From Neurospora tetraspora (Eukaryota > Ascomycota > Sordariomycetes > Sordariales > Sordariaceae), in contig NW_026944386.1 in the NCBI RefSeq assembly GCF_033439725.1, positions 372,001 through 436,000 on the forward strand: DNA of 64,000 nt, given 5' to 3'. The position numbers were made by a program, and so were the translations under genes. Below are positions 33,262-44,573 of the stretch, piece by piece; positions within the stretch are counted from its first letter, which is position 1, and each line of letters starts with the position of its first letter. Below the pieces are notes generated by a model. That model saw nothing but the letters and a program-made list of their open reading frames with translations. It was not told where the DNA came from and did no database searches.

Positions 33262-34500
33262 TTTGTTGAAGTTGCACGCGGTTTGAATGGTGTAGATGAT
33301 AGAATGAAGAGAAGAGAAGCCAAAGAAGTTGAGGTAAACTGATGGATACTGGGCTGAGTTTGTCCAGATAGATTCAACCACGTCCTCGGCGGTCATTTAT
33401 AGATAGGTATCTCAAGCAACGACGTACCAAGTCCATCATGGCCACTTCAAGAATTTCACACGTCCATCCAACACACTTACGTTGGGAGTTACCTATACGT
33501 TTCTTTCAATCTTCGTCTTTGGCGCTTGCATGGAGTGCCAGGATCCTCGTGAGCAATTTGTGGTTTCCCTTCCGTTCGTTGAAGTGTCATCAACTGCACT
33601 GGAATCATCAAAGGCGCTGAAGCCGCTTCAAGATTAGATTCTATTCTCGTTGTCTGAGCTACCGGCAAAGAATTGCCATTGACCGGGCATTGTGCTGCAG
33701 GCCGGAGCGCTTGTTCATCACCAACGAAGGTGGATAGTTCTTAGTTGAAAGAGGTATATACCTGTGTTCAATATCACGCACAATATGGCGAAGGCAGGAT
33801 GGTGTCCACCGGCCTTTGAGCGCCCTAGATTGATAGAAGGCGATGAGAAGGCCAGATTGCGATTGTACCTTCTGAGCCGTGCCAACAGCAGTTTTCAAGC
33901 CTCGTGATGACCTCGCAATGGTTTCTTGCCATCATCTGCTTGACTCACTGATCCAAACTCAGCAGATATACACGGGTTGTTGGTTGCCGGACTCTGAGCC
34001 GTGCCATCCCTTGGGCGCAACTAGCAGCCGCATGCGATTACTTCATTAGTTTGACCCTATAACACGTAATTTAATGCCTATGTGTTCGCTTTGTTTGGCC
34101 CTTTGTAGGTACTTACTTACATAACGCTTGAACGAACGTGAAAGGCGGCATGGGCGCCCCGGAGGCGTTGTAGTTGGTGATGAGAAAGCGGAATGGTATC
34201 ACACTGAGAATCACACTGAGAGTGTTATTCATGCATGGAGTGCACGAAAGATAGATGCTTTGAGGTTAGTTTGACGTCAATGCGAAGATATGCGATATAG
34301 TGAATACCTCCATGGTCGGCACAATGGATAATGGCGATGACAGGACAAGGGAGGACTGGGTTCGAAGAATAAGCATGGTAACGTATGATTGACCCCCTTT
34401 CTCTCGAGTGGGCATAAACTAGAAATGCAGTAACAATTGCCTCTCCTATCTCATTGTTCCGCCACAAAAGCTCTGTCGACACTTTGAAGAGCAGCGACCA

Positions 34501-34520
34501 AGCCAGTCCAGCTGGCCCAC
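34501..34520. repeat. Cluster 3' motif, copy 2
   Basis: AGCCAGTCCAGCTGGCCCA, 246 bp 3' of the stop of paralogue 3. It contains the palindrome CCAGCTGG. Confidence 0.7.
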
Positions 34521-34550
34521 CCTTGTCCATCAAATAATATATCCTGCTTA

Positions 34551-34620
34551 TCGATCCTGTCTATCTGGCTTATTCTGCCCATCCTGCTATCCTGCCCATC
34601 CTGCCATTCTGCTTCATCCT
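34551..34620. repeat. CATCCTGYC minisatellite, second copy
   Basis: Diverged copy of the tract at 31621-31680, in the same position relative to the 3' motif. Confidence 0.7.
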
Positions 34621-34765
34621 CCTATATTGCTCTGTCCTGGTTTCGATGACACACTCCCATTGAAATGGTCCAATGCCGCTTTTCGTGGATGTCGAGTTGG
34701 GCGATTCGACGATACGGGCTCCGGTCCTATCGAGAAAACTCGATCACAGCGTGGAGGAGGATTGA

Positions 34766-35613
34766 CTAGGTAGGCAAAGGCGTTTCAGGTTCGAGGTTAT
34801 TGTTGAGGACCTTGATGCAGTTGCGTTTCTTCTCCTCGATCATTTCGATTATTGCCCTTGCCCTGGAACCTGTTGTTCCACATTAGCAAGAAGATATGAC
34901 TTGATCGGGGGTGCGAAAGCGCCGGTGTATGGCATACTGATCTACCAACAGCTTGGTGTCAGAGATGATGTGCATTTGGCGGACTTACCTGATATCCAAT
35001 TGGCAGGATCGTTCATTCCTCTCCAGTCGGGTTCATCTGAGACGATTGTGTCCTCACCAGCTACCAAAACGCCCGCGCGGAAACCGGTCTTCTTGTATTC
35101 TTCCATTTTTTCCTCGTCCGGGATATCCTCATAGTTCCAGAAATTGCTTTTTAAGAATGGGTAGTAATCGTTTTCATGAGGACGATCATACCGGTCCCTA
35201 TACCCCATCATGACGATTTCGAACTTGACTCGGAATATGCCGGCTTTGGGGAAGGTGACGTTTTCGAAGAAGAAGTACAAGGTGTCCGTGTTAGGATAGT
35301 TCCAGCCACCACTGAGCGTAGTAAGGGGTATATTGGTGTCCTTATTCGTAGGATCCTCCGGATCGCATGCTATCATGCGACATTCTGTTACCAGCCAGCA
35401 TGATTTCGGCCTCCGCGGTATTTTGACCACCGCTGCCCATGGAATATTGTCGTTCGTTGCCACTTTGGGGGGTGGGGGCATGTCGAGATGAGCCACAAGG
35501 AAGCCTTCGTTTGAACCGCAGATCCTCGGTTGGGGGTGGCCATCTGAAAGTGACCAGTGATCGAAATCTGGTTCCTGACGGTTATCGAACCACTTGCCAT
35601 GTCTTGATGCCAT
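34766..35613 (-). CDS. Cluster paralogue 3, velvet-like family, intact
   Basis: The exons are 35613-34989 and 34869-34766 (729 nt, 242 residues). The intron starts GTAAGT, has a GCTAAT branch-like site and ends CAACAG. Family features in order: QPRICGSNEGFLVAHLDMPPPP near residues 28-50; AAVVKI and CRMIA near 60-80; the core LYFFFENVTFPKAGIFRVKFE near 108-128; YRD; FRAGVLVAGED; and a short basic/acidic C-terminal helix (IIEMIEEKKRN). No signal peptide or membrane segment was seen. The FFxxxxF...G.(F/Y)R(V/L)KF pattern after a PPP stretch resembles the velvet domain only weakly, so the fold is an inference. This is one of two undamaged members. Confidence 0.75.
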
Positions 35614-36199
35614 TTCGAGAATTTTCGAGAATTGAATGAATTAGATAATTTAGCAAAGGGAAGTAAACAAAATTGAGACAAAGTGATGTATAATGGAGTC
35701 ATACAGAACGGAGGGATCAACCACGTCCTCTGTCATCATTTATAACTCAAGCAACGACGCGCCAAGTCCATCAACATTGCTACCTATCCAGGTTCCTCCT
35801 TCCTAGGGTGGACATACCTATCTCTTCGTGGAATGAATTACCGGTGAATGCTGGGGAAACATCACACTAGATAATCAATGCAGTTCCTTCCGAACCCTTC
35901 AATGGTCCTTCCTCCCGCTGGAAAGCATGAAAGTACTTGATCACCCAGCCAGTCCAGCTGGCCCAGCTTCAACTAGACCTCCCTTGCTCGCTCTACATAT
36001 ATGTATCTTGCCCTCTTTCCGGCCGCATTGCTTCCGGTCTCCCACCTGCCATACTCAATCAACGGCTTCGTGTCCTTCGTCCCCGTAACTCCTCCCCACT
36101 GTCTGGGCTTGGGCGCGCATGCAGGTAGGACATCCTACACCAATAGGAAGGAGTGGGCAAGATCTCAGTCTTCTTGAGCTTCTCGACGAGGTCTCGTTG
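35614..36199. other. Spacer between paralogues 3 and 4
   Basis: Contains the upstream region of paralogue 3 and the 3' flank of paralogue 4. The 3' motif lies at 35947-35966. No independent gene is supported. Confidence 0.5.
35947..35966. repeat. Cluster 3' motif, copy 3
   Basis: AGCCAGTCCAGCTGGCCCA, 3' of paralogue 4, preceded by a copy of GAAAGCATGAAAGTA as at copies 1 and 4. Confidence 0.7.
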
Positions 36200-37048
36200 C
36201 TACTCGGCTGTTTATTTCAGAAACAACTGGTCAGTTAAAATGTTTCACTGGGATTGTGGAATGTGACTTGAACTGGTGGTCCTGACTGGATTGCTAGGGA
36301 CAACTTACTCAAGATATTTTGCCTCTGCACTCTAGCTTCTGGCCTCATGTCTATCTGTACTGAAGGTATGAGGACCCCCGCCGTGTAATAAACCGTTGTT
36401 CCATCAGGTAGAAATCCATTCATCCACAGCTCTTCGGGCGGGTGTTCTACTCCCAATTCACGAGTCCCATCTCAATAACGGCGATAGCGCGCATACGCAT
36501 GGATATGTACCCGGAAGTATAACTTGAGCCTGCCGGCCATGTTGATGGGCTTACCACCTATGAGGAAGTATAGGAAGTCTCCTTCGCCATCGACGTTGAG
36601 TTTTCGAGTAAGCCGGGAACATCCATTTGGAATACTCCTCAAACGCACAAAGCTCTGCGGGATCCGGTTCTGAACAACCCTCCGATGGAATTACCTCGGA
36701 AGTGACAGAAGATTCATACTCACGAGTCTCTCCGTACCAGTAGTTTTTCTCAGAGTTTCCATCACAAATTGACCCGCGACTAGGAGAAGATTGATGGCTT
36801 TCTGCAGGCGAGGATGATATTTTGACTGTGACGTAACTCCCGTCTGGCAACCAGTGCTCCGGGTCAGGCATCGGCAGCTTAAGCACGCCTAAGCATTCGA
36901 TACACCCGCCTTTGGAAACTTGATCGGGGGGTGGAACAACAAGCTCAGCCTTGAGAGGGATGCCTGATGTGTCGTTGATGATTGGATAGGGTTGGTCAAT
37001 CTTTTGGGGGCCCGGAAACCATTCTTCAACAGGGGTTCGTTGATCCAT
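36200..37048 (-). pseudogene. Cluster paralogue 4, velvet-like family, multiple lesions
   Basis: The N terminus is good (MDQRTPVEEWF, PYPIINDTSGIPLKAELVVPPP, LKLPMPDPEHW). The core (FLYFLIGGKPINMAGRLKLYF) lies in a different frame, and only an implausibly short 40-bp intron (GTAATT...CCGCAG) would reconnect them. A TGA follows soon after the core (RYRRY then stop). The shared phase-1 intron is present (36308-36208, GTAAGT). The last exon then meets a TAG after two codons, while homologous-looking sequence (RDLVEKLKK) continues to about 36059. The TGA and TAG can be explained by C-to-T or G-to-A changes. Best read as a decaying pseudogene. Confidence 0.7.
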
Positions 37049-38324
37049 TTTGTCGAAGTTGTCCTCTCTTCGTCTTTCCTAGAGTTGAAGGTTGTGTGAA
37101 TAACGGAGCAGGTAGAGGGTGTTGTGATGATGCTTGTGGTTCACGCCGTGATTGCTGAAGATCCTGGCAACCGGATAGGTCGACAAGTCAGTCTTTATAG
37201 AAAAACGGAGCAGCAAGATACAAGCCGGAGAGATGACCAGAGGACCATTCCACTTGATGTCCGCGTACTGATGTTGGCTGTTACGAGCATCTCGCCCATT
37301 GTCCAGCGCGTAGGTAGCGCCAGTCGCCTCATGATGAGCTCACATGCTCCCGTTCGTAGAACCCAAGCGCCGTAATGATGCTGGTGTCAACTGTTGGGAG
37401 TGGTGATGGTGTATCAGACGTGTTGTTGGTGCTCCAGGTTCTGAGCCGTGTGAACGCCGGGCTCGAGCCGGAGTCCCAACCGACGCGATTGACCGAGGTA
37501 GCAGAAGTTGGTCGCTTGCCCTTTGTTAAGGTTAGGCGAGAGTCAACTGCAATTTACTAACAGGCGTGGCCGTGGCTTCCCACACACTGTGTGCTGGTGC
37601 GGGATGATTCCTGCCAACAAAGGGCATTCTTTGTCCACGGGTCCTGGGAAAGGGCTGTTAGCGCTCGCAACACCGGGCGGTTGGTTGCCTCGTTCCCAAA
37701 GGCGTGATGTGAATAAAAAGGACCTCACCGGATTGAAGATTGCTGGGAAGCGCTACCTATGCAGCAAAATCAGAGGTGCAGAGAAAGATGGGGACGTCTG
37801 GCAACAGATGGCGACAAAGTAATGGCCACTTCGTTACTAAGCACTCTACTTTCTAGGTGCATATTGCACTGCTTGGATCGATTTCTTATTCGGTTATCCA
37901 AGCAAAAATTGGTGTTGGGGAAACATTGCGTTAGAGTGTCTTTGGGGAAACTGGGGCATGCACCTGTTTTTGCTGCATCATACATGCAGTCCAAGCTGGA
38001 TGCCTTGTGCTATGAATGAAGATGAGCACCTTCTTAAACTTCATCGACATCTTGAACAGCAACGCAAACAGAATACTCACTGGAGGTACGTCAAATCTGT
38101 GATTAAACGAGTGTATTTCTATCAAAGCCAAAAAGGCAGTAACATCAACTATCCCAATCTCAAAGCATCCTTCCCGGGTAGGCATCCATCCATCCAGCCT
38201 TCCATGGTAGTACGGACCATGACTCCGGCCGATGTTGCAAACTGAAAGACGTCCTGGCAGGCAAAGCAGTCCTTTCTGGAGCCTTGGTCCCTTCCTCCCG
38301 ATCGAAAACATGAAAGTGTCACCC

Positions 38325-38343
38325 AGCCAGTCCAGCTGGCCCC
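38325..38343. repeat. Cluster 3' motif, copy 4 (orphan)
   Basis: AGCCAGTCCAGCTGGCCC with no gene within 500 bp on the expected side. Confidence 0.65.
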
Positions 38344-38599
38344 GGCCCTGTCCTTTCCTTGTTGCATCTTGTCTTGTTCTTCTCCCTGCCCACATCCGTC
38401 CTGTAATTCCCTATGTCCGGTGACCCCCGCTTAGCTGGGTAACTGGATGTTGCCCTTCCTGGATCTCCAGTCCATGATCCAATAGCCGCTTCCCGGTCGA
38501 GTGATCCGTGCAATTAATTGTCTGGTTGAGGCTCGAGATATCCCTGCGATCCAGATCATGATCAGGTAAAAGGATGTTAAATATCAAATCGAAATGAGG

Positions 38600-38625
38600 A
38601 AAAAAAAAAAAAAAAAAAAAAAAAA
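38600..38625 (+). repeat. 26-base poly(A) tract
   Basis: Pure A run in the cluster spacer, the same length as the tract at 9945. Confidence 0.8.
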
Positions 38626-38869
38626 CATTGACTAACTGACACCTGCTAGTAAAGACCGACTTCCTATCAAGCACTTGACCGAACCGTCTAACCATGCCCG
38701 CACAGTTACGTTAAAATGAAAAATCCGAGGCCCCAACCAAAATCCCCATTCAAAGAGACCAACTGCCACTATCTAACTGTTATTCCGCCGCATGGAATGC
38801 TCGTACCAGCTGTTTCCGTCTTCCGAAACCATCTCCCATGTCTTCCAAAAATGAGTGACTACCTATAAT

Positions 38870-38887
38870 GCCAGTCCAGCTAGCCCA
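38870..38887. repeat. Cluster 3' motif, copy 5
   Basis: GCCAGTCCAGCTAGCCCA, 158 bp 3' of the stop of paralogue 5. Confidence 0.65.
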
Positions 38888-39044
38888 ACACTGTTCCCAC
38901 CATGTCCCATTCTGCCCTCCTGTTCAGTGCGTCCTTCTGTCCTCTTCTTTCCCTGTCTTGATTACACACCTGCGTTGAAAAGCTTCAGCGGCTGGCTCCT
39001 CCATCCCCGTTCTTGTTCAAAGCACTGACCGTAGTGCAAACTGG

Positions 39045-39788
39045 CTACAATGCCTGTGGATTTAGGTTGGATGCCGTACAGGGTTTAGAGGTATATTCGC
39101 CTGGCGGTTTTGCTTTTTCCCAAAGGGCCAGGATCTGGCCAATCCTGCTTTGATACTCGACGTCGGATTTGTTTTGGTAGTCGCGGCCTTTATTGTAACA
39201 AGTCAGATCGAGACAGTCATGTCAGGAAGTTAGGTACCTATTGAAGTATTTTGAATGATTCAAGGAACGACTATAGCGGAAGTGATTGATGTGCATATTG
39301 GACTTACATATGAGCGAGTCCTGCCTTGGCACTCCGTCCCCGAATGTCTTTTCCTTTTTGACTTCCATCAGACCAACTTTCAACCGACCCACCAAGTACC
39401 CGTGCTCGGCTTTGGGTAATGTGAATGACCAAATAGCCTGGATTGGCGGTGGCTCAATCACGGTGTTGTTTTCGTCCCGGTAATTATCCACACAGTACTC
39501 GAACTTCAGCCCATAGTTGCCAACTGATTCGGGACCTTTGACGTTGTCGAAGACGAAGAACAATGCGTCTGGCTCATCATCAACCACCAAGCCATCGCTA
39601 ACACTCCTGTTAACCGTAACGACCTGGGTAAGATGATGATGCACGGTCATCGACACTGTGACTGTTTCCCAGGCTGGATCAGGTAGCGGTTTCACCCTCA
39701 CGATGGCTAGCGTCGGGATTTCCTCGTTTAGAGCAACGTGGACTGGTGGCGGATAGACGAATTGAGTCTCGATGGACCAGGACTCCAT
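39045..39788 (-). CDS. Cluster paralogue 5, velvet-like family, intact
   Basis: The exons are 39788-39308 and 39187-39045 (624 nt, 207 residues). The intron has a GTAAGT donor in phase 1 at the shared position, a CTGAC branch site and ends AATAAAG. The N terminus lacks the extra 25 residues of paralogue 3 and starts MESWSIETQFVYPPPVHVAL. The core is LFFVFDNVKGPESVGNYGLKF, followed by DNYRDENN and YLVGRLKVGLMEV. The C-terminal exon is hydrophilic (RDYQNKSDVEYQSRIGQILA). No membrane or secretion signals. Being most divergent and undamaged, it may be the founding copy. Function is unknown. Confidence 0.75.
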
Positions 39789-40767
39789 CTTCGAAAGTTT
39801 TGGTTGGCGTTCGTGGGTGTTGTAGATGGACGAGGAGAGTAAAACAGGGTTAAAACTTCTGATGATGCTGTTTCAATACCTCTAGAAGCAGACCTAACCA
39901 TCTCTTATATACCGTAGCGGGAAAATTCAATCTGTGACATCGAAATTCCAGGCTGTACCTCCATGACTTCCAATGTTGAAAGAACTTCCAAAGTTGAAGG
40001 CGCTATAATATCGGGCATTGCACCTGAACCTCGGTTGGGTCCGAAACTTCAATTTTTTTCAAAATCTCAAAGTCGTTCCTTCCCTCCTTCCTCCCAAAAC
40101 ATCGCACTTCCCCTTTATAACCAGGAAGAACCAGCCGTTAGTCCAGTGGCCAAGTGGTCATTGAAGTAGTTCTTCATTTTTTCCATCACTGTGATTCGTT
40201 CATCCAACTTTTTGAATTTGTCCTCAACCGACAGCCATCGGACCGGCCAGGACCTCAGCCCTTCTGACAATGAACTCTACTAGGTACCTCACTTTAACCT
40301 TCTAAAAGATAGAAAGCGAATGCCTAGCATCCTTTTGCTTATAGGGTGTTCAACATTGGAAGTTTTAACCTGATCCGATGTTTTGTTTTCATTTAATCCT
40401 GGACGCAACATCCGATGTTAAGGGGTGCATCGTCCCAGTACGGTAGTTGTTATATATCTTATAATATATCCACTATGAGCGCGCTTCTGCAGCGCTAGGA
40501 ACTCGATGTTGAGTTTATACACATCCCTTATCAATGACTGAAGGCCATCTCGTAATATCGCATCAATATCGTATCAATGAAAAGTCTTGCTGGTCAACAC
40601 TGGCTCAACTCCCAACTGTCTGACGCCGAGATGAAAATTGCCGCTATGTACCTAGGGGTAGTCATCGTGATGTAGGGCATGATGCCTGTTGGTCGCGATA
40701 AATCAATACCGGGAGCCATGAGTTATAATCCTCGCAGTGTGACTGGTGGATCCACGGCCGGTCAATC

Positions 40768-40830
40768 CTTTGTTGGGCCTCCTCGTAAAAAGTGTAAGCG
40801 CTCCCAAATCCCACTTCTTGACTTTAAGGC
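40768..40830. repeat. Dispersed spacer repeat, copy A
   Basis: CTTTGTTGGGCCTCCT followed by a GTGTAAGCGCTCCCA block. It aligns with 41561-41632 and, less well, with 37615-37681. Confidence 0.6.
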
Positions 40831-41387
40831 GGGAAGGATCGAAGACAAAGTCATCATGTTACCAACAACTTGACCGGATACCGGCTTTCCATTCTGGTCC
40901 CCAATAGGTACCTACCTACCCTTGAGCGAAACGCCGACAGTGCAAGTAGAAAAACTAGGGCGTGCATAACATTTTGGCGAGCTTGACGCTAGAAATACCA
41001 CTATAAGCAAGGAGGACCTGACGCTTGTCGTTAGCCTTTATATTTACGCGTGGGGAAGTTGGACCTAGCATAGAAAGTTTTCCCGTGTGAAGGCATGGCA
41101 ATGTCAAAAACTGTAGGAGAGTATCAGAGTTCATGAGAAAGAGAAGACTGATGTGAAGACGTAGAAAATGAGTTGACTTGAGAGGAAAAGGAATGAATAT
41201 TCAATGACATCAACTGGAAGCGTACTGAACTGCGCAACCTTGCATACCTAAGTGAAATAAAAATCCTAGACCCAAACCAAGAACACCATCCACCGATACC
41301 AGCTGCCGTCTGTTATTGCGCCGAATAGTTCTCGCTGTGTCTAAACCCATCATCTGCGACTTCACAGAATCAGCGATGATCCAGGGT

Positions 41388-41401
41388 GCCAGTCCAGCTG
41401 A
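41388..41401. repeat. Cluster 3' motif, copy 6 (truncated, orphan)
   Basis: GCCAGTCCAGCTGA, a partial copy with no neighbouring paralogue, possibly the relic of a lost gene. Confidence 0.5.
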
Positions 41402-41560
41402 CTCCTTCACTGTCCTTGTTTCCGTCCTTCTTGTACTGCCACTTCCTGTCATGCCTTGTCCCTTACTGCTTTGTGCTCCGTTGCTCCCTTTGGGCCCAGC
41501 GAGACATCCGTCTGAGGTTATCATTTACCGACTTCCCATCTGACACTAACAAAGGCTGTT

Positions 41561-41632
41561 CTTTGTTGGGCCGCCTGGTAATAGCTGTAAGCGCTCACAC
41601 CTCCGGTCTGTTAGTTCCACACTTGAAGGCTC
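41561..41632. repeat. Dispersed spacer repeat, copy B
   Basis: CTTTGTTGGGCCGCCTGG followed by CTGTAAGCGCTCACA. Same orientation as copy A. Confidence 0.6.
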
Positions 41633-44573
41633 AAAAACCATAGCGAAATACTGCGTGGAATCTCTGCCCAACATCTCCCCGGCTGTGTGCAGCCCAGACT
41701 AGATATCCTGTGCTAGGCCATCGTCAACTTTGCCGGGCAACAAAATCTCCATGCCAGGCCCGAGAAGTTTTGAAGGAATTGCAGACAACGTAAGTGGAAC
41801 AGCAAAAGGAAGTGTTGTATGTTCGCCAGACTAGCGCTCGAGATACGGCCTTGTGAGATCTTCAAAGCAAGTAGATCCTGATACTTCTTATTATCTGCTG
41901 TTCTAGAGCAATGAGGGAATGGACCTAGCAAAGTCTTTTTTGTGCGAATGCTCAACACTTTGAACATCTGGGGGAGTAGCAGAGCTCATTGGAGAAAGAA
42001 AGACTGGAAGAAACCAGCAGGGAGTGAGATAAGTTGAAGAGAAGAAAGTGAGTGAACGTTCAACGGCCTCAACTGGCGGCTATACGGTCCAGTATGCAAT
42101 TGGGAGACTTGGTGGCATCGGAATCGCCCTTCAAAAAGTACTGTAGGCTAGCTACAAGCGAACCGATGTCAGATAAAGAACACTTGACCTGCTGGGTTGA
42201 TGAACACTCAGGATGGGGTATCTTTTAACCTGGGGGTCTCCTTGGCCTGGTAGGCTCTTCAGGGGAGAGTAAATTGTGTGAGGACGATGCCGAAGATGGT
42301 GGCGCGCAAGATGTGGCGTTGACTTGGTGTAGCAGGGCTTGGTGCTGGTGAATAAGAGGCGTGGCTGGTACGGTGAGTTTTCTGCCCCCCCGGCGGTCTT
42401 CATGCCAGCAGCAGCGCTGTGATAGAAGTGGACTGGTGCGTCGGAAGCCTTGAGGACAGCGTCAGCACGAGATCTCGGAACGAGAACAGGTCCGACCTAC
42501 CGAAACGTGAGTGTTTCTCAGCCCGCCGGAGAGCATCTCAAGGCTCGCAAGGCAAAAGTTGGACCAGGGGATGTCCAAGAAGGTGAAAAAAAAAACAGAT
42601 GAGAGACGGTTGGATTCTCGGGCAGAATACGTAAGCACTCGTCGACGGTGAGGAATTGCGTGCTCAGAGGAAAAATCAGCACTCACCCCCGTGCTCAAGG
42701 GCACTCCAAGACCCTACTTAGCCCATCTCCAGATGGGATTTCCATCTGTCATGTTCAGCTCATGTGCATCGCGAGCTCGCGGGATGGTCGCCTTCGGGCC
42801 GCGACAGCGAGTGCCATCCCCTGGCCGGTCTTGCCTGTCTTGCCTTTCTGGTCTGCCCTCCCTGTCATGATCACGTCCGTCGCAGCTACCAGCGACCGTA
42901 GGTACCTTCTCCTCAAGGACACACAGCACACCTAGCGGGTAGCCCCCACGCGGTGGCCAACTTGCTGTCATACCTGCCCTCATATACGTCGCCAGCCGGA
43001 CAATATCGTTGCATCTGGGCAAGCAGAAGAGTTTTCGTGAGTCTATGGTCAGTAGTAATAGCAATACAGCATGCGGAAAGCGACGGGACAAGAGCTCACA
43101 GCCAGATCATCATCTCACCACCACAAAATCTCATCACATCGCAAGGTTTTCGCTGATATCGAGCTCTTGATTCTTGCCGTGCGAGCTTCGTGCGAGGAAA
43201 CATCCTCCAATTTCCAGCGCGATGATCGATCTCCCTTCCCAATGAAGCTCAAATCCCGGGGATGTGAATAAAGAGCCCACACGGAATCCTTCCTTCCAGA
43301 AGCCGGGACCCCAGCCAGGCAGGCCGCTGCAAAGGAAAGTTCGTTGGCACCAACCTGCCGTCCGGGTGCGGATGCAAGTGCGGAGAACAAAGAAGCAAGC
43401 GCGAGCGGGAAGGCTCATCACGCAAGAGGTCCCCTAACTGATGTGCTCAGTCTGGACGCCAATCGTCCGCCCGAACGAGCGACGGTCTGTGGAAAGCATG
43501 ACAGGTCGTTCCTACCTGCTGACCCGCGCTGCTAGGAAAGCTGGACCCGAAGTTGATGATCGAATACCCGGATGTCGGAGGATTCAAAGGTTTTCAATAG
43601 CCACTTTTCATTGAATCCATTTCCGATGCATTGCACGTCCATATGCCACCGCAATGCTTCAGTGTCGATGCGATGCATTGTTGACATTACAATGCCCTCG
43701 AGATCCCCGTCTTGTCAGGGGCAGATGGATGTCGCCTGACGCACGGACCACATGCGGTCATTTCAGCGCCAGAAGGCCGGCGGGCGCTCGCTCCAAAAAA
43801 TTGCACTGGTGAGGTTTCTAGACGATTCCAGCTTTTTGTGACGGCGGTAGGAGAACCTTGACGACAACCACGAAACGAGGTATATTACACTGTATCAAGA
43901 GGCTTCAAATTGTCAACATCTGTAGTAAAACACAATCACCACCAGCCCTCAAACTCGTCATCTCATCATACACGCCGAAGCCATACCACAAACAAGGCTA
44001 GCCATCGCGACGGCTTCTTTTTCTTGTCCCGCACATCCTTGTCTGAGATCCATATACGCGTCCGCATCTCAATTCAACCGCGGCTTTCTCTTTCACAGAT
44101 CCATTCATCCACAACAAAAGACACCACCAATAAAGCCTAGTTGACGGTCTAGAGAATTGCTAGTCAAACTGCTAGACGACCAGTCCGGACGAATCACCGC
44201 TTGCCGAGTTTGGTTGACATCGACTGCTGAACCGAACCGAGCATCACCGTCTCACTCTCGAACAGACGGCTCACGACTGTCACTGTTAGTCAGCGGCAAC
44301 CACTTTCAGCCTGCCATTGCCGGAGACTATTGAAGTCGAATGAGAGGACTAGACCTCTCAAGACTCAGACGGTTGAGACCCCCACGCTTTTCGAGCTTGA
44401 AGTACCGGTACATTCCAGTCTCAGGTTACCCAAACACAACCATCCAACAAGCATCCAATCCTCGGCTTCAGGTTACCAACACCAAACCAAACCAAGTCGA
44501 CTCAGTCTCACCACTCTTTCCTCATAGAGTGGTCACTTTATACACACCAAAAGCCAATACCGTGCTGCCTGTG

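Larger units (their letters stand above)
33262..34765. other. Spacer between paralogues 2 and 3
   Basis: No gene was seen. The part just upstream of paralogue 2 (about 33395-33440) resembles the part upstream of paralogue 3 (about 35735-35780), so promoter DNA was duplicated with the genes. It contains two copies of a GAGCCGTGCCA-like sequence (near 33876 and 33995), the 3' motif at 34501 and a CATCCTGYC tract. Confidence 0.55.
37049..39044. other. Spacer between paralogues 4 and 5
   Basis: No intact gene. It carries two copies of the 3' motif (38325 and 38870). The first has a segmental copy of the paralogue 1 upstream spacer beside it (38110-38350 resembles 31370-31600). There is also a 26-base A run (38600-38625), a GAGCCGTG repeat (37441) and a TTTGT...TGTTAGCGCTC block (37615-37681). 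The extra motif copy may mark a lost paralogue. Confidence 0.55.
39789..44573. other. Long gene-poor region upstream of the cluster
   Basis: 4.8 kb without a supportable gene. It holds the sixth 3' motif copy (41388-41401) and two copies of a TTTGTTGGGCC...GTAAGCGCTC block (40768-40830 and 41561-41632), so cluster-type spacer DNA extends to about 41.7 kb. The last kilobase is probably promoter and 5' leader of the gene at 44574; an in-frame ATG also occurs at 44340. Small frames between 42 and 43.5 kb lack motifs. Confidence 0.5.
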
